A DNA stretch of 64,000 nucleotides from assembly GCA_016717285.1 (NCBI GenBank), contig JADKFU010000004.1, positions 1 to 64,000 of the forward strand. Reading direction: 5' to 3'. Source of the DNA: Chitinophagaceae bacterium. GTDB lineage: Bacteria; Bacteroidota; Bacteroidia; Chitinophagales; UBA10324. Of this stretch, positions 43,894 through 52,158 are shown piece after piece (the first letter of the stretch is position 1; every line of letters begins with the position of its first letter). A program made the translations under genes and the position numbers. The notes below the pieces were generated by a model. That model did not search any database, was not told the origin of the DNA, and saw nothing but the letters and a program-made list of their open reading frames with translations.

Positions 43894-45381
43894 ATGAACC
43901 AGTTAAAAATTTATAACAGCTTAAGCCGCACGAAAGAAATATTTAATGCAATCAATGCTCCATATGTGGGTATGTATGTTTGTGGACCGACAGTTAGCGG
44001 AGAAACACATCTTGGTCATTCACGTCCTTATGTCACTTTTGATATCCTGTTCCGTTACCTGACTTTTTCCGGTTACAAAGTCCGTTATGTACGAAACATC
44101 ACAGACGCCGGACATTTTGAGGAAGAGGACCGCGAATCGGAAGATAAAGTAGCCAACAAAGCAAAGCTGGAGCGCCTTGAGCCGATGGAACTGGTGCAGA
44201 AGTACACCAACATCTATCATGATATGATGGACAAGCTGAATATTTTGCGGCCCAGTATTGAGCCTACGGCCACCGGTCACATCGTAGAACAGATCACCAT
44301 GATCGAAGACATTATTGAAAAGGGATTTGCTTATGTGGTAAACGGATCGGTCTATTTTGATGTGACCAAATACGCGAAGCAAAATGACTACGGCCGCTTA
44401 TCAGGAAGAAAAATTGAGGAGATGATTGCAGGCAGCCGTGAGTTGGAAGGTCAGGGTGAAAAACGCAATCCTGCTGATTTTGCGCTCTGGAAAAATGCGC
44501 CGCCGGAACACATCATGCGATGGAAAAGTCCATGGGGCGAAGGATTTCCCGGCTGGCACATTGAGTGCTCTGCCATGTCGTCGAAATATTTAGGAACGCC
44601 GTTCGATATTCATGGCGGCGGTATGGATCTTTTATTTCCGCATCATGAAAGTGAAATTGCGCAAACGAAAATTTCAACAGGACTTCCCATTGCCAACTAC
44701 TGGATGCACAATAATATGATCACTATAAAGGGTCAGAAAATGAGCAAATCATTGGGCAATACCATCACTATTTCACAGATGTTTAACGGCGATCATCCAT
44801 TGCTGGACAAAGCGTATTCACCGATGACACTGCGTTTTTTCATTCTGCAAACACATTACCGTAGCACGCTTGATTTTTCCAACGAAGCATTGCAGGCAGC
44901 AGAAAAAGGATTGCAGCGATTGATGAATGCACTCGAAACATTAAATAAACTTTCCTACCGGGAAAACAGCGCTGATTTCAACGCTGATGAAAACACAAGG
45001 GTACTCGGATTGATCAATTCCTGCACTGAATTCATGAATGATGATCTGAATACAGCGATGGCGATGGCTTCCTTGTTTGAGCTGAGTGGCAGTATTTTTT
45101 CCTGGAAGAATGAACAGCTTTCCATTTCATCCATCAGCAAAGAAACATTTGAATTGCTGGTTACTACTTTCAATAATTTTGTATCAGACATCTTCGGTTT
45201 AAAAAGTGAGAAGGCCAATGACGACAGCAAGATGAATGGATTGATGGAGTTGCTGATCTCCCTTCGTAAAGAAGCACGCACTAAAAAAGATTTTGCTACT
45301 TCGGATAAGATCCGTGATGATTTGCAAAAGGCAGGGATTCAGTTGAAGGATGGGAAGGAGGGGACGAGTTGGGAAGGGTGA
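43894..45381 (+). CDS. cysS: Cysteine-tRNA ligase
   Basis: A class I synthetase that charges tRNA-Cys. At 495 residues it is normal length. It has MYVCGPTVSGETHLGHSRPY (HIGH-type site with Zn Cys), GFPGWHIECSAMS and IHGGGMDLLFPHHESEIAQ (Zn ligands and CysS signature), and GQKMSKSLGNT (KMSKS loop). The C-terminal helical domain ends LQKAGIQLKDGKEGT. The start at 43894 (MNQLKIYNSL) matches the family, and a promoter box rules out the upstream ATG. The 3' flank (45385-45470) is repeated gatgtgccgatg words. Confidence 0.97.
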   Translation: MNQLKIYNSLSRTKEIFNAINAPYVGMYVCGPTVSGETHLGHSRPYVTFDILFRYLTFSGYKVRYVRNITDAGHFEEEDRESEDKVANKAKLERLEPMELVQKYTNIYHDMMDKLNILRPSIEPTATGHIVEQITMIEDIIEKGFAYVVNGSVYFDVTKYAKQNDYGRLSGRKIEEMIAGSRELEGQGEKRNPADFALWKNAPPEHIMRWKSPWGEGFPGWHIECSAMSSKYLGTPFDIHGGGMDLLFPHHESEIAQTKISTGLPIANYWMHNNMITIKGQKMSKSLGNTITISQMFNGDHPLLDKAYSPMTLRFFILQTHYRSTLDFSNEALQAAEKGLQRLMNALETLNKLSYRENSADFNADENTRVLGLINSCTEFMNDDLNTAMAMASLFELSGSIFSWKNEQLSISSISKETFELLVTTFNNFVSDIFGLKSEKANDDSKMNGLMELLISLRKEARTKKDFATSDKIRDDLQKAGIQLKDGKEGTSWEG

Positions 45382-45384
45382 GGT

Positions 45385-45470
45385 GGAGATGATGTGCCGA
45401 TGTGCCAATGATTTCAATGTGCCGATGAAAACAATTGGTTGATGTGTTGATGATTTTAAACCTTCCATTT
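45385..45470. repeat. Low-complexity intergenic words (gatgtgccgatgtgcc)
   Basis: Variants of gatgtgccaatga, gtgccgatg and gttgatgtgttgatg follow the cysS stop directly. They are imperfect simple repeats with no coding potential. Confidence 0.5.
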
Positions 45471-45579
45471 AATAGCACGCTTGTTCAAATCAAAGCCGGA
45501 AACAGGATTGCCGGTTTGTTATTAGACTTGCCATTTTAGAATTCAATCAGTTAAGCACCTCATTCAACAACTTTTCATA

Positions 45580-45834
45580 ATGGCCCGTATAAAAGTTGAC
45601 CTGCACGATATTTACAACAACAGCAAAGCAATTGATAATGCATTGCAAAAAGCATTTGATGACGCGATCGATAAAAAAATCCGGGAAGTGGAAATCATTC
45701 CCGGAAAAGGAAGCGGGCAGCTTCGCAAAAAAGTTGAACGGTTTTTACAACAGCCACATATCAAACCAATGTATCACCGTATTGAAAATGACAGTAAAAA
45801 CTTCGGGCGACTGTTTGTGTATTTTAAGTTTTAG
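45580..45834 (+). CDS. Smr domain protein
   Basis: A small 84-residue stand-alone Smr (small MutS-related) domain. VDLHDIYNNSK is the LDxH-type motif and EVEIIPGKGSGQLRKKVERFL the GxG-loop motif. The usual C-terminal strand follows (KNFGRLFVYFKF). Smr domains bind or nick nucleic acids; in recent work some act on mRNA or collided ribosomes. Stand-alone small Smr proteins are common in Bacteroidota. The ATG at 45580 gives the full domain. No operon partner. Confidence 0.85.
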   Translation: MARIKVDLHDIYNNSKAIDNALQKAFDDAIDKKIREVEIIPGKGSGQLRKKVERFLQQPHIKPMYHRIENDSKNFGRLFVYFKF

Positions 45835-45860
45835 AAGATGCACTTGGTGCTTTAGCAGTT

Positions 45861-45927
45861 AATCTTTGGCAGGATTCAACCAGAATAACCTCATTTTGTT
45901 ATCTCGTTCAAACCCTGCCAAAGTTGG
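45861..45927. repeat. Dispersed palindromic repeat, copy 2
   Basis: The arms AATCTTTGGCAGGATTCAAC and TTCAAACCCTGCCAAAGTTG frame about 28 bases. It is the same family as 37049-37119 and 61490-61582 and lies between convergent genes. Confidence 0.7.
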
Positions 45928-45958
45928 TGCCAATAGAGGCTTAATTCAGCGACAGCTT

Positions 45959-47131
45959 TTATTCAAGTATAACATCCAGAATATCTTCCCTGATACTCGC
46001 AGCTTTTTCGGTAATCGGACTGCTGATAATGGTTCCGATGTTTATAGCCACGAAAAAGTAAGTGTCCTTATCAGGAATATATTCTAAAAGGCAACCTGCT
46101 CCAATGCCACCGCCGGAATGACCATAAACATCGTGTTCCTTGTATGGATCGTTACTGATACCCAAACCGTAACCATAAGCATATTTTCCAGTGTCATTTT
46201 TCACAAAGGTGAGCATCTGATCCATGGATGATTGCGTAAGCAACTGGTCTTCAAATAAAGCTTTCAGGAATTTGACATAATCAATCGGCGAGGCAATGAT
46301 TCCATCATCACCAATCAAGGATCCCACATTCACCTTTTGCATCTCCGAACAATTTTCAATCACGCTGTTGCTGTAGCGGTCCCAATAAGAATTTACAAGG
46401 CCTGGCTGATCAAGGTAATTTGCATCTTCACGATAGTATGAATTAACCAATCCCAACGGTTTGAAAATCTGATCACGCAAGTATTTCGCATGATCACCGG
46501 TAAGCTGATCACCAATCAAGGCAAGCAGTAAATAGTTGGTATTGGTGTATTTACGTTTGCTTCCGGGTTCGAATTGCATATCGTCACCTTCAATAAAATC
46601 AAGATAGTCCATCGTGGTAAAAACATGCAAAGGATGTTGCAAAAGGTAACTCACATAAGCTGGCTTGTCGTTGTACTCAGGAACACCTGAAGTATGGTTC
46701 ATCAATTGGCGCACCGTCACTTTTTCAGCACCAGTCACTTTTTTAGTTACTTCTTCAGGCAGATACTTTGTGATTTTTTCATCAAGGTTGATCTTCCCTT
46801 CTTCATTCAATTTTAGAATGGCCACAGCGAGATAGGTTTTTGAAACACTCTGCGAATACTGCAAGTGGCAAGGTTGCATGAGCGTTTTGTTTTCCAGTTT
46901 AGCGTAACCTGAAGCGCCGGCCCAATAACCTTCCGGCGAGTAAACCACCAAAGCAACGCCTGGTAAACCGTTTGAAGCATACTTGTCTATCAGGCTTTGC
47001 AATTGGTTGGCTTTGGAATAATTGACATTGATATCCTCCTCTAAAGTGCAGGCATTTCCCGCTATTTCCCAGGTTTGTTTGCTGCACGATGATGCGAGTA
47101 GAGCGATGACAAGAATCGAAAAATATTTCAT
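45959..47131 (-). CDS. Serine hydrolase lipoprotein (class C beta-lactamase fold)
   Basis: A 390-residue lipoprotein (lipobox LLASSC). The penicillin-binding-like active site is QYSQSVSKTYLA (SxxK, about residue 95), KYTNTNYLLLALIG (YxN) and VYGHSGGGIGAG (HxG, Tyr-Gly-His-Ser). GLPGVALVVYSPEGYW and VRQLMNHTSGVPEY are typical of the beta-lactamase family 12 esterase/peptidase group. It would act in the periplasm on D-amino acid peptides, esters or similar; the true substrate is unknown. Eighteen bases separate it from the upstream barrel protein, so the two form an operon. Confidence 0.9.
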   Translation of the reverse strand: MKYFSILVIALLASSCSKQTWEIAGNACTLEEDINVNYSKANQLQSLIDKYASNGLPGVALVVYSPEGYWAGASGYAKLENKTLMQPCHLQYSQSVSKTYLAVAILKLNEEGKINLDEKITKYLPEEVTKKVTGAEKVTVRQLMNHTSGVPEYNDKPAYVSYLLQHPLHVFTTMDYLDFIEGDDMQFEPGSKRKYTNTNYLLLALIGDQLTGDHAKYLRDQIFKPLGLVNSYYREDANYLDQPGLVNSYWDRYSNSVIENCSEMQKVNVGSLIGDDGIIASPIDYVKFLKALFEDQLLTQSSMDQMLTFVKNDTGKYAYGYGLGISNDPYKEHDVYGHSGGGIGAGCLLEYIPDKDTYFFVAINIGTIISSPITEKAASIREDILDVILE

Positions 47132-47149
47132 GTTGGATGATTTTGTTTT

Positions 47150-47752
47150 TTAGTAATTAAAATGAATGCGTGTACCAATCTGGAAGAGCGAATAAAAGCT
47201 AAGTGGTATACCATCGTTGTAGAACAAAGCAGGAATCACCTGGTAACTGATGAAAGGCGACAGGTAAGTTTTGGTGCTGTAATTATTGTAGCCGAAAGAA
47301 ATTCCCAATGGAACAATCAACTGCGATTTACCAGCTGCAGTAGAAGTGAGCTGACCATTTGAATATTCAAATGCATCAACCGGATGAAAGACTCTTTGCC
47401 ATCCAATACCGGCTTTTAATTCAGGATAAAAATGATTGAAAATGGCAGGACGATAAACAGTTTGTGTGTAGGTGAAAAATCCGTTGCCTGCATCTTTGTT
47501 AAAATAATAGCCTGCCTGAAACTGTTGCGCCCAGTTTTGTTTTCCGTTCAAACTGACTTCGGTGCCCAAAGCAATACCCACATGTGTGAAATTGCTTTTG
47601 AGATCATGAAAAGGGAGCGCGAAATTCTGAAACTGTACGCTAACAATAATTGGAAAATTACGGTAGTCTGTTTCCGGTGCATCGGAATCCTGTGCCTGAC
47701 TAAATGTCGTTTGGAATAACAACACGAGGCAAATGGAAAAAGTAAACTTCAT
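47150..47752 (-). CDS. Exported beta-barrel outer-membrane protein
   Basis: A 200-residue protein with a signal peptide (FSICLVLLFQTTFSQAQ) and alternating aromatic beta strands typical of a small porin-like barrel: NFTHVGIALGTEVSL, QQFQAGYYFNKD, ELKAGIGWQRVF, VPLGISFGYNNYST, LSPFISYQVIPAL and FQIGTRIHFNY ending in an aromatic residue. The frame opens at 47785; the ATG at 47752 (MKFTFSICLV) begins the signal. It precedes the serine hydrolase by 18 bases. It may be the export or anchoring partner of that hydrolase; function unknown. Confidence 0.75.
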   Translation of the reverse strand: MKFTFSICLVLLFQTTFSQAQDSDAPETDYRNFPIIVSVQFQNFALPFHDLKSNFTHVGIALGTEVSLNGKQNWAQQFQAGYYFNKDAGNGFFTYTQTVYRPAIFNHFYPELKAGIGWQRVFHPVDAFEYSNGQLTSTAAGKSQLIVPLGISFGYNNYSTKTYLSPFISYQVIPALFYNDGIPLSFYSLFQIGTRIHFNY

Positions 47753-47862
47753 AGCTGAAAAATTTTGTGTGCTGCAAATATGCAATGGTTAATAAGGTGA
47801 AAACAAGCTATTAGCCGACAATTCCGGTGAAGTGTAGCAGAATTTCCCTCGAAATGCAGCCA

Positions 47863-48675
47863 TTAAGCGGGTTGAAACCATGTTTTAAAAGCTGGCGCCT
47901 TCAAGCGACTCACTGATATAGTATTGGGAAAATTTTCATTCGACCTGATAAGTACATTGATCTTTCCATTCTCGCTACGATCGAAGCCGGTGACAATCTG
48001 ACGGTGAATGATAGACTGCCGGTTCAGCCGGAAAAAAAATTCAGGTGGTAGCTTTTGTTCCACCATGTCCAGCGATTCGTCGAGGTAGTAATTTTTGGAT
48101 TGAGTGGTAGAAAGAACGGCATATTCATTTTCAATGGTGAACCCGGCAATTTCTGAAAAGGGTATGGAAATATTTTTCTTACCAAACTTAACCATGAAAC
48201 CTTCACTCCGGACGAGTTTTTCCTGCAAACGCGCATCTTCCGTATCCTGCCACATAGTATAGTAGTGCAAGCCAATGTAAATACCATTTACAACAAGGAA
48301 CCAAATGAAAATAATGACAACATCTACGGTAAAAAAGGACACCGGCATCGGATGATCTGTAAAAATCCAATTCACCAGCATTGTTTGCAGAATGATGGCA
48401 GTCACTCCCGCAACAGAACTGGTAATTGTTTGAATAACAATCCGCTTTGTGGTATTGCGCTGATAAGGATAAACACGATCGAGATAAATAATGACCGCTC
48501 TGCAGCAAAGCCAGCCGACATAACCCTGCTGTGTATCAATTAGAAAAGTAAGTACCAGGAACCAATCTAAACGGATATTGACATAGGTAAGATGATAATT
48601 GATGGCCGCAATAATTGGAATAAGTACGATGAACAGCCTTACATCATTATAGCGATATGGACGGGATTTGAACAA
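47863..48675 (-). CDS. Membrane-anchored LytTR transcriptional regulator
   Basis: A 270-residue regulator. Four transmembrane helices fill the N-terminal half (VLIPIIAAINYHLTYV, FLVLTFLIDTQQGYVGWLC, QTITSSVAGVTAIILQTML, VVIIFIWFLVVNGIYIGLHY). A C-terminal LytTR DNA-binding domain carries IPFSEIAGFTIENEYAVLST, FFRLNRQSIIHRQIVTGF and NTISVSRLKAPAFKTWF. No receiver domain is present, so the signal probably enters through the membrane part. The gene lies upstream of the barrel-serine hydrolase pair on the same strand, 110 bases away, and may regulate it. Confidence 0.85.
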   Translation of the reverse strand: MFKSRPYRYNDVRLFIVLIPIIAAINYHLTYVNIRLDWFLVLTFLIDTQQGYVGWLCCRAVIIYLDRVYPYQRNTTKRIVIQTITSSVAGVTAIILQTMLVNWIFTDHPMPVSFFTVDVVIIFIWFLVVNGIYIGLHYYTMWQDTEDARLQEKLVRSEGFMVKFGKKNISIPFSEIAGFTIENEYAVLSTTQSKNYYLDESLDMVEQKLPPEFFFRLNRQSIIHRQIVTGFDRSENGKINVLIRSNENFPNTISVSRLKAPAFKTWFQPA

Positions 48676-48860
48676 GGAAATTTTTTTGTAAAAATATTTA
48701 TTCCTGAATTGAAAATCAGGTTACAATATACCGCAGCTCAATAGACTGATGTGAGCGTTTTTTTATAAAATAATCAGTTTCCAGTCCATCTATTTCATTA
48801 ACCATCAAATTGTGGTTCGTATTTTTCTATAGGAAGTTATTCTTCTAAAAAACAAAGCAT

Positions 48861-49073
48861 ATGAAAACGTTAGCAATTGCAGTTCTCGCCATAGGCATTT
48901 TGATGACCGCTTTTACGGGCTTCACGCTTATCACTAAGAAAAAAGTAGTGGACATTGGTGCTCTTGAAATTAAAAAGGAAGAACGGACGCCCATTTATTG
49001 GTCGCCCGTAACCGGTGTTATTCTAATTGTTGCCGGTGCAGGTCTATTACTTTTTAGCAGGGAAAAAAAATAG
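48861..49073 (+). CDS. Small two-helix membrane protein
   Basis: A 70-residue protein with two transmembrane helices (AIAVLAIGILMTAFTGFTLI and VTGVILIVAGAGLLLF) joined by a charged loop (KKKVVDIGALEIKKEERTPI). Small proteins with this two-helix pattern and the Ile-Val-x-Ile-Gly loop are common in Bacteroidota and are annotated as conserved hypothetical. Its start has no rival. It precedes the acidic protein by 82 bases and is on the same strand as the next two small genes. Confidence 0.7.
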   Translation: MKTLAIAVLAIGILMTAFTGFTLITKKKVVDIGALEIKKEERTPIYWSPVTGVILIVAGAGLLLFSREKK

Positions 49074-49155
49074 TCTGTTAGTTAAATTTTTTTCTGACCA
49101 TTCATTTTACAAACCCTGACTTCATCATTTACCTAACCTTATAAAAATAGCGACC

Positions 49156-49707
49156 ATGAAAAATCAAACTGTAAAACCAACTTCAGTAAAAACTAATGAA
49201 TCGAAATCAACAAAATCAAATGAAAAGACAGGGGGTGAAGATTCTCCTGCTTATCCCCCATATCCGGCTTCAGAAGATATTATGAATCCGGCAAATGATA
49301 TGGAAAAAACCGACCTAAATGAGGAAAATTTTTCCCCTGAAACGGTTGCCTTAAACCTTGAAAAAAATAAAAATAATGCTTCAGCAAATCAACCCGCGAC
49401 AACAAATGAGGAGGAGGAGGAAACGGAAGATAACGAAGGCAAAAGTGAAGCAGATCTTACAGAGGCAGATTTTTTAGCGCTTGGAAGTGATGAAATAAAC
49501 ACTTCGGATGAAGATGATTTGCTTTTACAAAAACGAACAGCGCCTGTTGACATGGCCGGTTCAGATCTCGATGTTCCGGGCAGTGAACTGGACGATGACG
49601 ATGAGATGGTTGGTTCTGAAGACGAAGAGAACAATACCTATAGCATTGGAGGCGACCGTCATGATGATCTGGAAGAAAATTCAGATGATATTGAAGAGCA
49701 ACTTTAA
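49156..49707 (+). CDS. Acidic intrinsically disordered protein
   Basis: A 183-residue protein of extreme acidity with no signal peptide. The first half is Lys/Thr/Asn-rich and disordered. The second half has a conserved-looking block: EADFLALGSDEINTSDEDD, then LLLQKRTAPVDMAGSDLDVP and LDDDDEMVGSEDEENNTYS. I recall similar blocks in hypothetical Bacteroidota proteins with no assigned role. A strongly basic 57-residue gene follows 20 bases downstream. A charge-complementary pairing or chaperone-like function is conceivable but unproven. Confidence 0.7.
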   Translation: MKNQTVKPTSVKTNESKSTKSNEKTGGEDSPAYPPYPASEDIMNPANDMEKTDLNEENFSPETVALNLEKNKNNASANQPATTNEEEEETEDNEGKSEADLTEADFLALGSDEINTSDEDDLLLQKRTAPVDMAGSDLDVPGSELDDDDEMVGSEDEENNTYSIGGDRHDDLEENSDDIEEQL

Positions 49708-49727
49708 TTTTTTAACCATCACAAAAC

Positions 49728-49901
49728 ATGAATATGAAATCATCAAGAGATCAGATGAGCAAACAGAATAAACAAAGTGTTACCAAGAAACCGAGGCCGG
49801 AAATAAGAGACGACCTGGACAGCCGGAAAGTCAAAGCAACGGATGCTAAAGCACAAATTCAGAAAGACGGCGCTGCCGGAAGAAAAGGCAAAGATGCCTG
49901 A
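49728..49901 (+). CDS. Small basic protein (57 aa)
   Basis: A short frame starts at ATG 49728 (MNMKSSRDQMSKQNK) and stops at TGA 49899-49901 after GRKGKDA. It is 20 bases downstream of the acidic protein and ends 18 bases before the convergent peptidase gene. The sequence is about one third Lys/Arg, has no hydrophobic segment, and reads as a disordered basic peptide (KKPRPEIRDDLDSRK). An in-frame Met at codon 10 is an alternative start. A real product is supported by position and by codon use like its neighbours, not by homology. Confidence 0.55.
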   Translation: MNMKSSRDQMSKQNKQSVTKKPRPEIRDDLDSRKVKATDAKAQIQKDGAAGRKGKDA

Positions 49902-49919
49902 TTCCGACAAGCATGAATT

Positions 49920-51344
49920 TTACAATCCATATTTATCGATCAGGTAAATCAATGCTGCCATGGCGGCAGCACTAAGTTCGAGCTCACGCCGGTTTACTTT
50001 ATCGAAAGTATCACTTGCAGCATGATGATAATCAAAATACCGCTGAGGATCCGGCATTAATCCGGACAACACTTTGCAGTTGCCTTCCAGATGACCGATA
50101 TCTGCACCGCTGCCTCCATTTTCAAAGTCATATATTCCATACGGCAGAAAAAATGGTTGCCATATTTTTATTTTTTCAATGGCAGTTTTATCTCCCTGAA
50201 ATGAAAAACCACGTGGCTCAAAACCACCGGCATCCGATTCAATGGCAAACAAATGTTGTTCATTTTTAGCCTTTGCCTCGTCAGCATATTTGATTCCGCC
50301 GCGACTTCCGTTCTCTTCATTCATAAACATCACTGCACGAATCGTATGTTTCGGTCGAATGCCCAGCGATTTAAACAAATACAAAACATCGATTGATTGC
50401 ATTACGCCGGCGCCATCGTCATGAGCTCCATCACCTGTTTCCCAGGCATCAAGGTGACCACCTACCGTGATGAATTCTTTCGGATTTTCTGAACCTCTTA
50501 ATTCACCTATTACATTAAAAGAAGGCTCATCAGGCAACATCTCACAATTCTGACGGAAATAAATTTTAGTAGCAGGGTCACGCTTGATTTGTGCACTTAA
50601 TTCTTCTGCGTCCAATGTACTTACTGCACAGGCCGGAATTTTTGGAATTGTATCTTCATAATGCATTGCTCCTGTATGCGGATAATCGTCCAGCGAAGTC
50701 CCAACAGAGCGTACCATCACTCCCACTGCTCCATATTTAGCAGCTTTTGCTGCACCGCCCCAACGGAATTGCACACCTTCACCATAAGCTTCAAAAGTTC
50801 TGATCTTTGTCTGATCCATCGCATGACTGAAGAAAACGATTTTGCCTTCAATATTTTTTCTGCCAAACGAATCGAGTTGCGCAAAACTTTTTACTTCAAT
50901 CACAGGAGCAATAATTCCTTTATTGCCGGTGCCTGTTGAATTTCCCAATGCGCAAATCGTGAGTTCCTTCTTTTCTGATTTGTTGGTGATGTAATATGCA
51001 GTTTCCTTTTCACCACGCACCCAATGAGGCACCATGCAGGGTTGCAACCAGACAGAATCAAAACCATATTGCTGCATTAAGCGCTGCGTGTAATTGACTG
51101 CACCTGCAGCTCCGGGCGAACCGGCTAGTCTTTTTCCATAATCACGACAAAGCACTTCCAGATTTTTGTATGCTTCTCCTTTGGTGAGGGCCTGATTAAA
51201 AATATTGCGGATGGTGACAGAGTCGATAACCTGAGCCTTAGAGACGGAAGCACTCATCAGCAAAGCAAATATAATTGCAATCGTTTTCTGCAAAAGAATT
51301 TTCCTCTTTGTTTTCAGATAACCGGAAGTTCTATTGTTTTTCAT
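49920..51344 (-). CDS. M28 family metallopeptidase (secreted)
   Basis: A 474-residue exported aminopeptidase-type Zn enzyme. It has a signal peptide (IAIIFALLMSASVSKAQ), an N-terminal PA-domain insert (RWGGAAKAAKYGAVGVMVRS) and a catalytic domain with all metal ligands visible: TVGGHLDAWETG (His), GAHDDGAGV (bridging Asp), MNEENGSRGG (catalytic and metal Glu), AIESDAGGF (Asp) and YFDYHHAASDT (His). This is the active M28 set. The frame opens at 51398, but the ATG at 51344 (MKNNRTSGY) gives a sensible signal peptide. It lies 70 bases past the pgl gene and could be co-transcribed, with no functional link apparent. Confidence 0.9.
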   Translation of the reverse strand: MKNNRTSGYLKTKRKILLQKTIAIIFALLMSASVSKAQVIDSVTIRNIFNQALTKGEAYKNLEVLCRDYGKRLAGSPGAAGAVNYTQRLMQQYGFDSVWLQPCMVPHWVRGEKETAYYITNKSEKKELTICALGNSTGTGNKGIIAPVIEVKSFAQLDSFGRKNIEGKIVFFSHAMDQTKIRTFEAYGEGVQFRWGGAAKAAKYGAVGVMVRSVGTSLDDYPHTGAMHYEDTIPKIPACAVSTLDAEELSAQIKRDPATKIYFRQNCEMLPDEPSFNVIGELRGSENPKEFITVGGHLDAWETGDGAHDDGAGVMQSIDVLYLFKSLGIRPKHTIRAVMFMNEENGSRGGIKYADEAKAKNEQHLFAIESDAGGFEPRGFSFQGDKTAIEKIKIWQPFFLPYGIYDFENGGSGADIGHLEGNCKVLSGLMPDPQRYFDYHHAASDTFDKVNRRELELSAAAMAALIYLIDKYGL

Positions 51345-51413
51345 GGAACAGATCATTGGCGTCATCGGTATTAATTTATTGGATCCAAAAATAATCAAAG
51401 TGCTGACCTTGAC

Positions 51414-52154
51414 TCATGAAATCAAAGAAGCCGCTGCTTCATCTATAAACCAATGCAGCGATCCGGTTATTGGTTTAATGATTTGGCATGGAAATTTTTC
51501 GGGATCGTTATTTCCTTGTATTACACTTTTGATGGTTGTTGATTTTTGTATGCCTGTTACCAGAAAAGCAATGCTGGCTGACTTGTTCACGATTGGTGCT
51601 GTAAGCGTAATCCGCTGTTCTTTTTGTTCGATATTATACACTGATTTTACCCAGCGCTCTTTCTCAAAAATTATTTCGTAGCCGGGAAAAAGTGACAAGG
51701 TGTGTCCGTCATCACCCATGCCCAATAATACGAGGTCAAATGAAATTTCCTTCTCACTGAATAGTGACTTCAGGATAGTTTCATATTCAGCAGCGCTTTC
51801 TTCAGGTTGCAGATCAGTGCGGAGGTAATGGATTTGTGAAGAAGGAATTGCAACATGATTAAGAAGCGCGTCTTGCGCCATCCTTCCGTTGTTCCGTTTA
51901 TCGTCGAATGGAACATATCTTTCATCGCCAAAAAAAATATGCAGTTGAGACCAGGCTATTTTTTCCCGGTAGGGAGATTGTGCCAGCAATTCATACAATT
52001 GTCTGGGAGTGTTGCCACCTGATAAAACAAGGTTAAAATGATCACGTGATCGCAGCACATCCGCAATGCATTCAATAATCCATTCTGCTAAATTTTTACA
52101 CAGTTGAACGGGATCTTTCCCGATATGTATTTGTACGGATGAGCGGGGATTCAT
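51414..52154 (-). CDS. pgl: 6-phosphogluconolactonase
   Basis: Hydrolyses 6-phosphogluconolactone, the second step of the oxidative pentose phosphate pathway. At 246 residues it is family length. LVLSGGNTPRQLYELLA, HIFFGDERYVP, DLVLLGMGDDGHTLSLFPG and RITLTAPIVNKSASIAFLVTG in part are the family motifs. The ATG at 52154 (MNPRSSVQ) is four bases after the zwf stop. An ATG at 52169 that overlaps zwf is also possible. It is the last gene of the gnd-zwf-pgl operon, which makes NADPH in the cytoplasm. Confidence 0.93.
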   Translation of the reverse strand: MNPRSSVQIHIGKDPVQLCKNLAEWIIECIADVLRSRDHFNLVLSGGNTPRQLYELLAQSPYREKIAWSQLHIFFGDERYVPFDDKRNNGRMAQDALLNHVAIPSSQIHYLRTDLQPEESAAEYETILKSLFSEKEISFDLVLLGMGDDGHTLSLFPGYEIIFEKERWVKSVYNIEQKEQRITLTAPIVNKSASIAFLVTGIQKSTTIKSVIQGNNDPEKFPCQIIKPITGSLHWFIDEAAASLIS

Positions 52155-52158
52155 TTCA

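Noticed and set aside
47863..48675. Response regulator for the kinase at 18589-21495
   Set aside because: It has a LytTR domain but no receiver domain, so it cannot accept a phosphate from that kinase in the standard way, and it lies 26 kb away.
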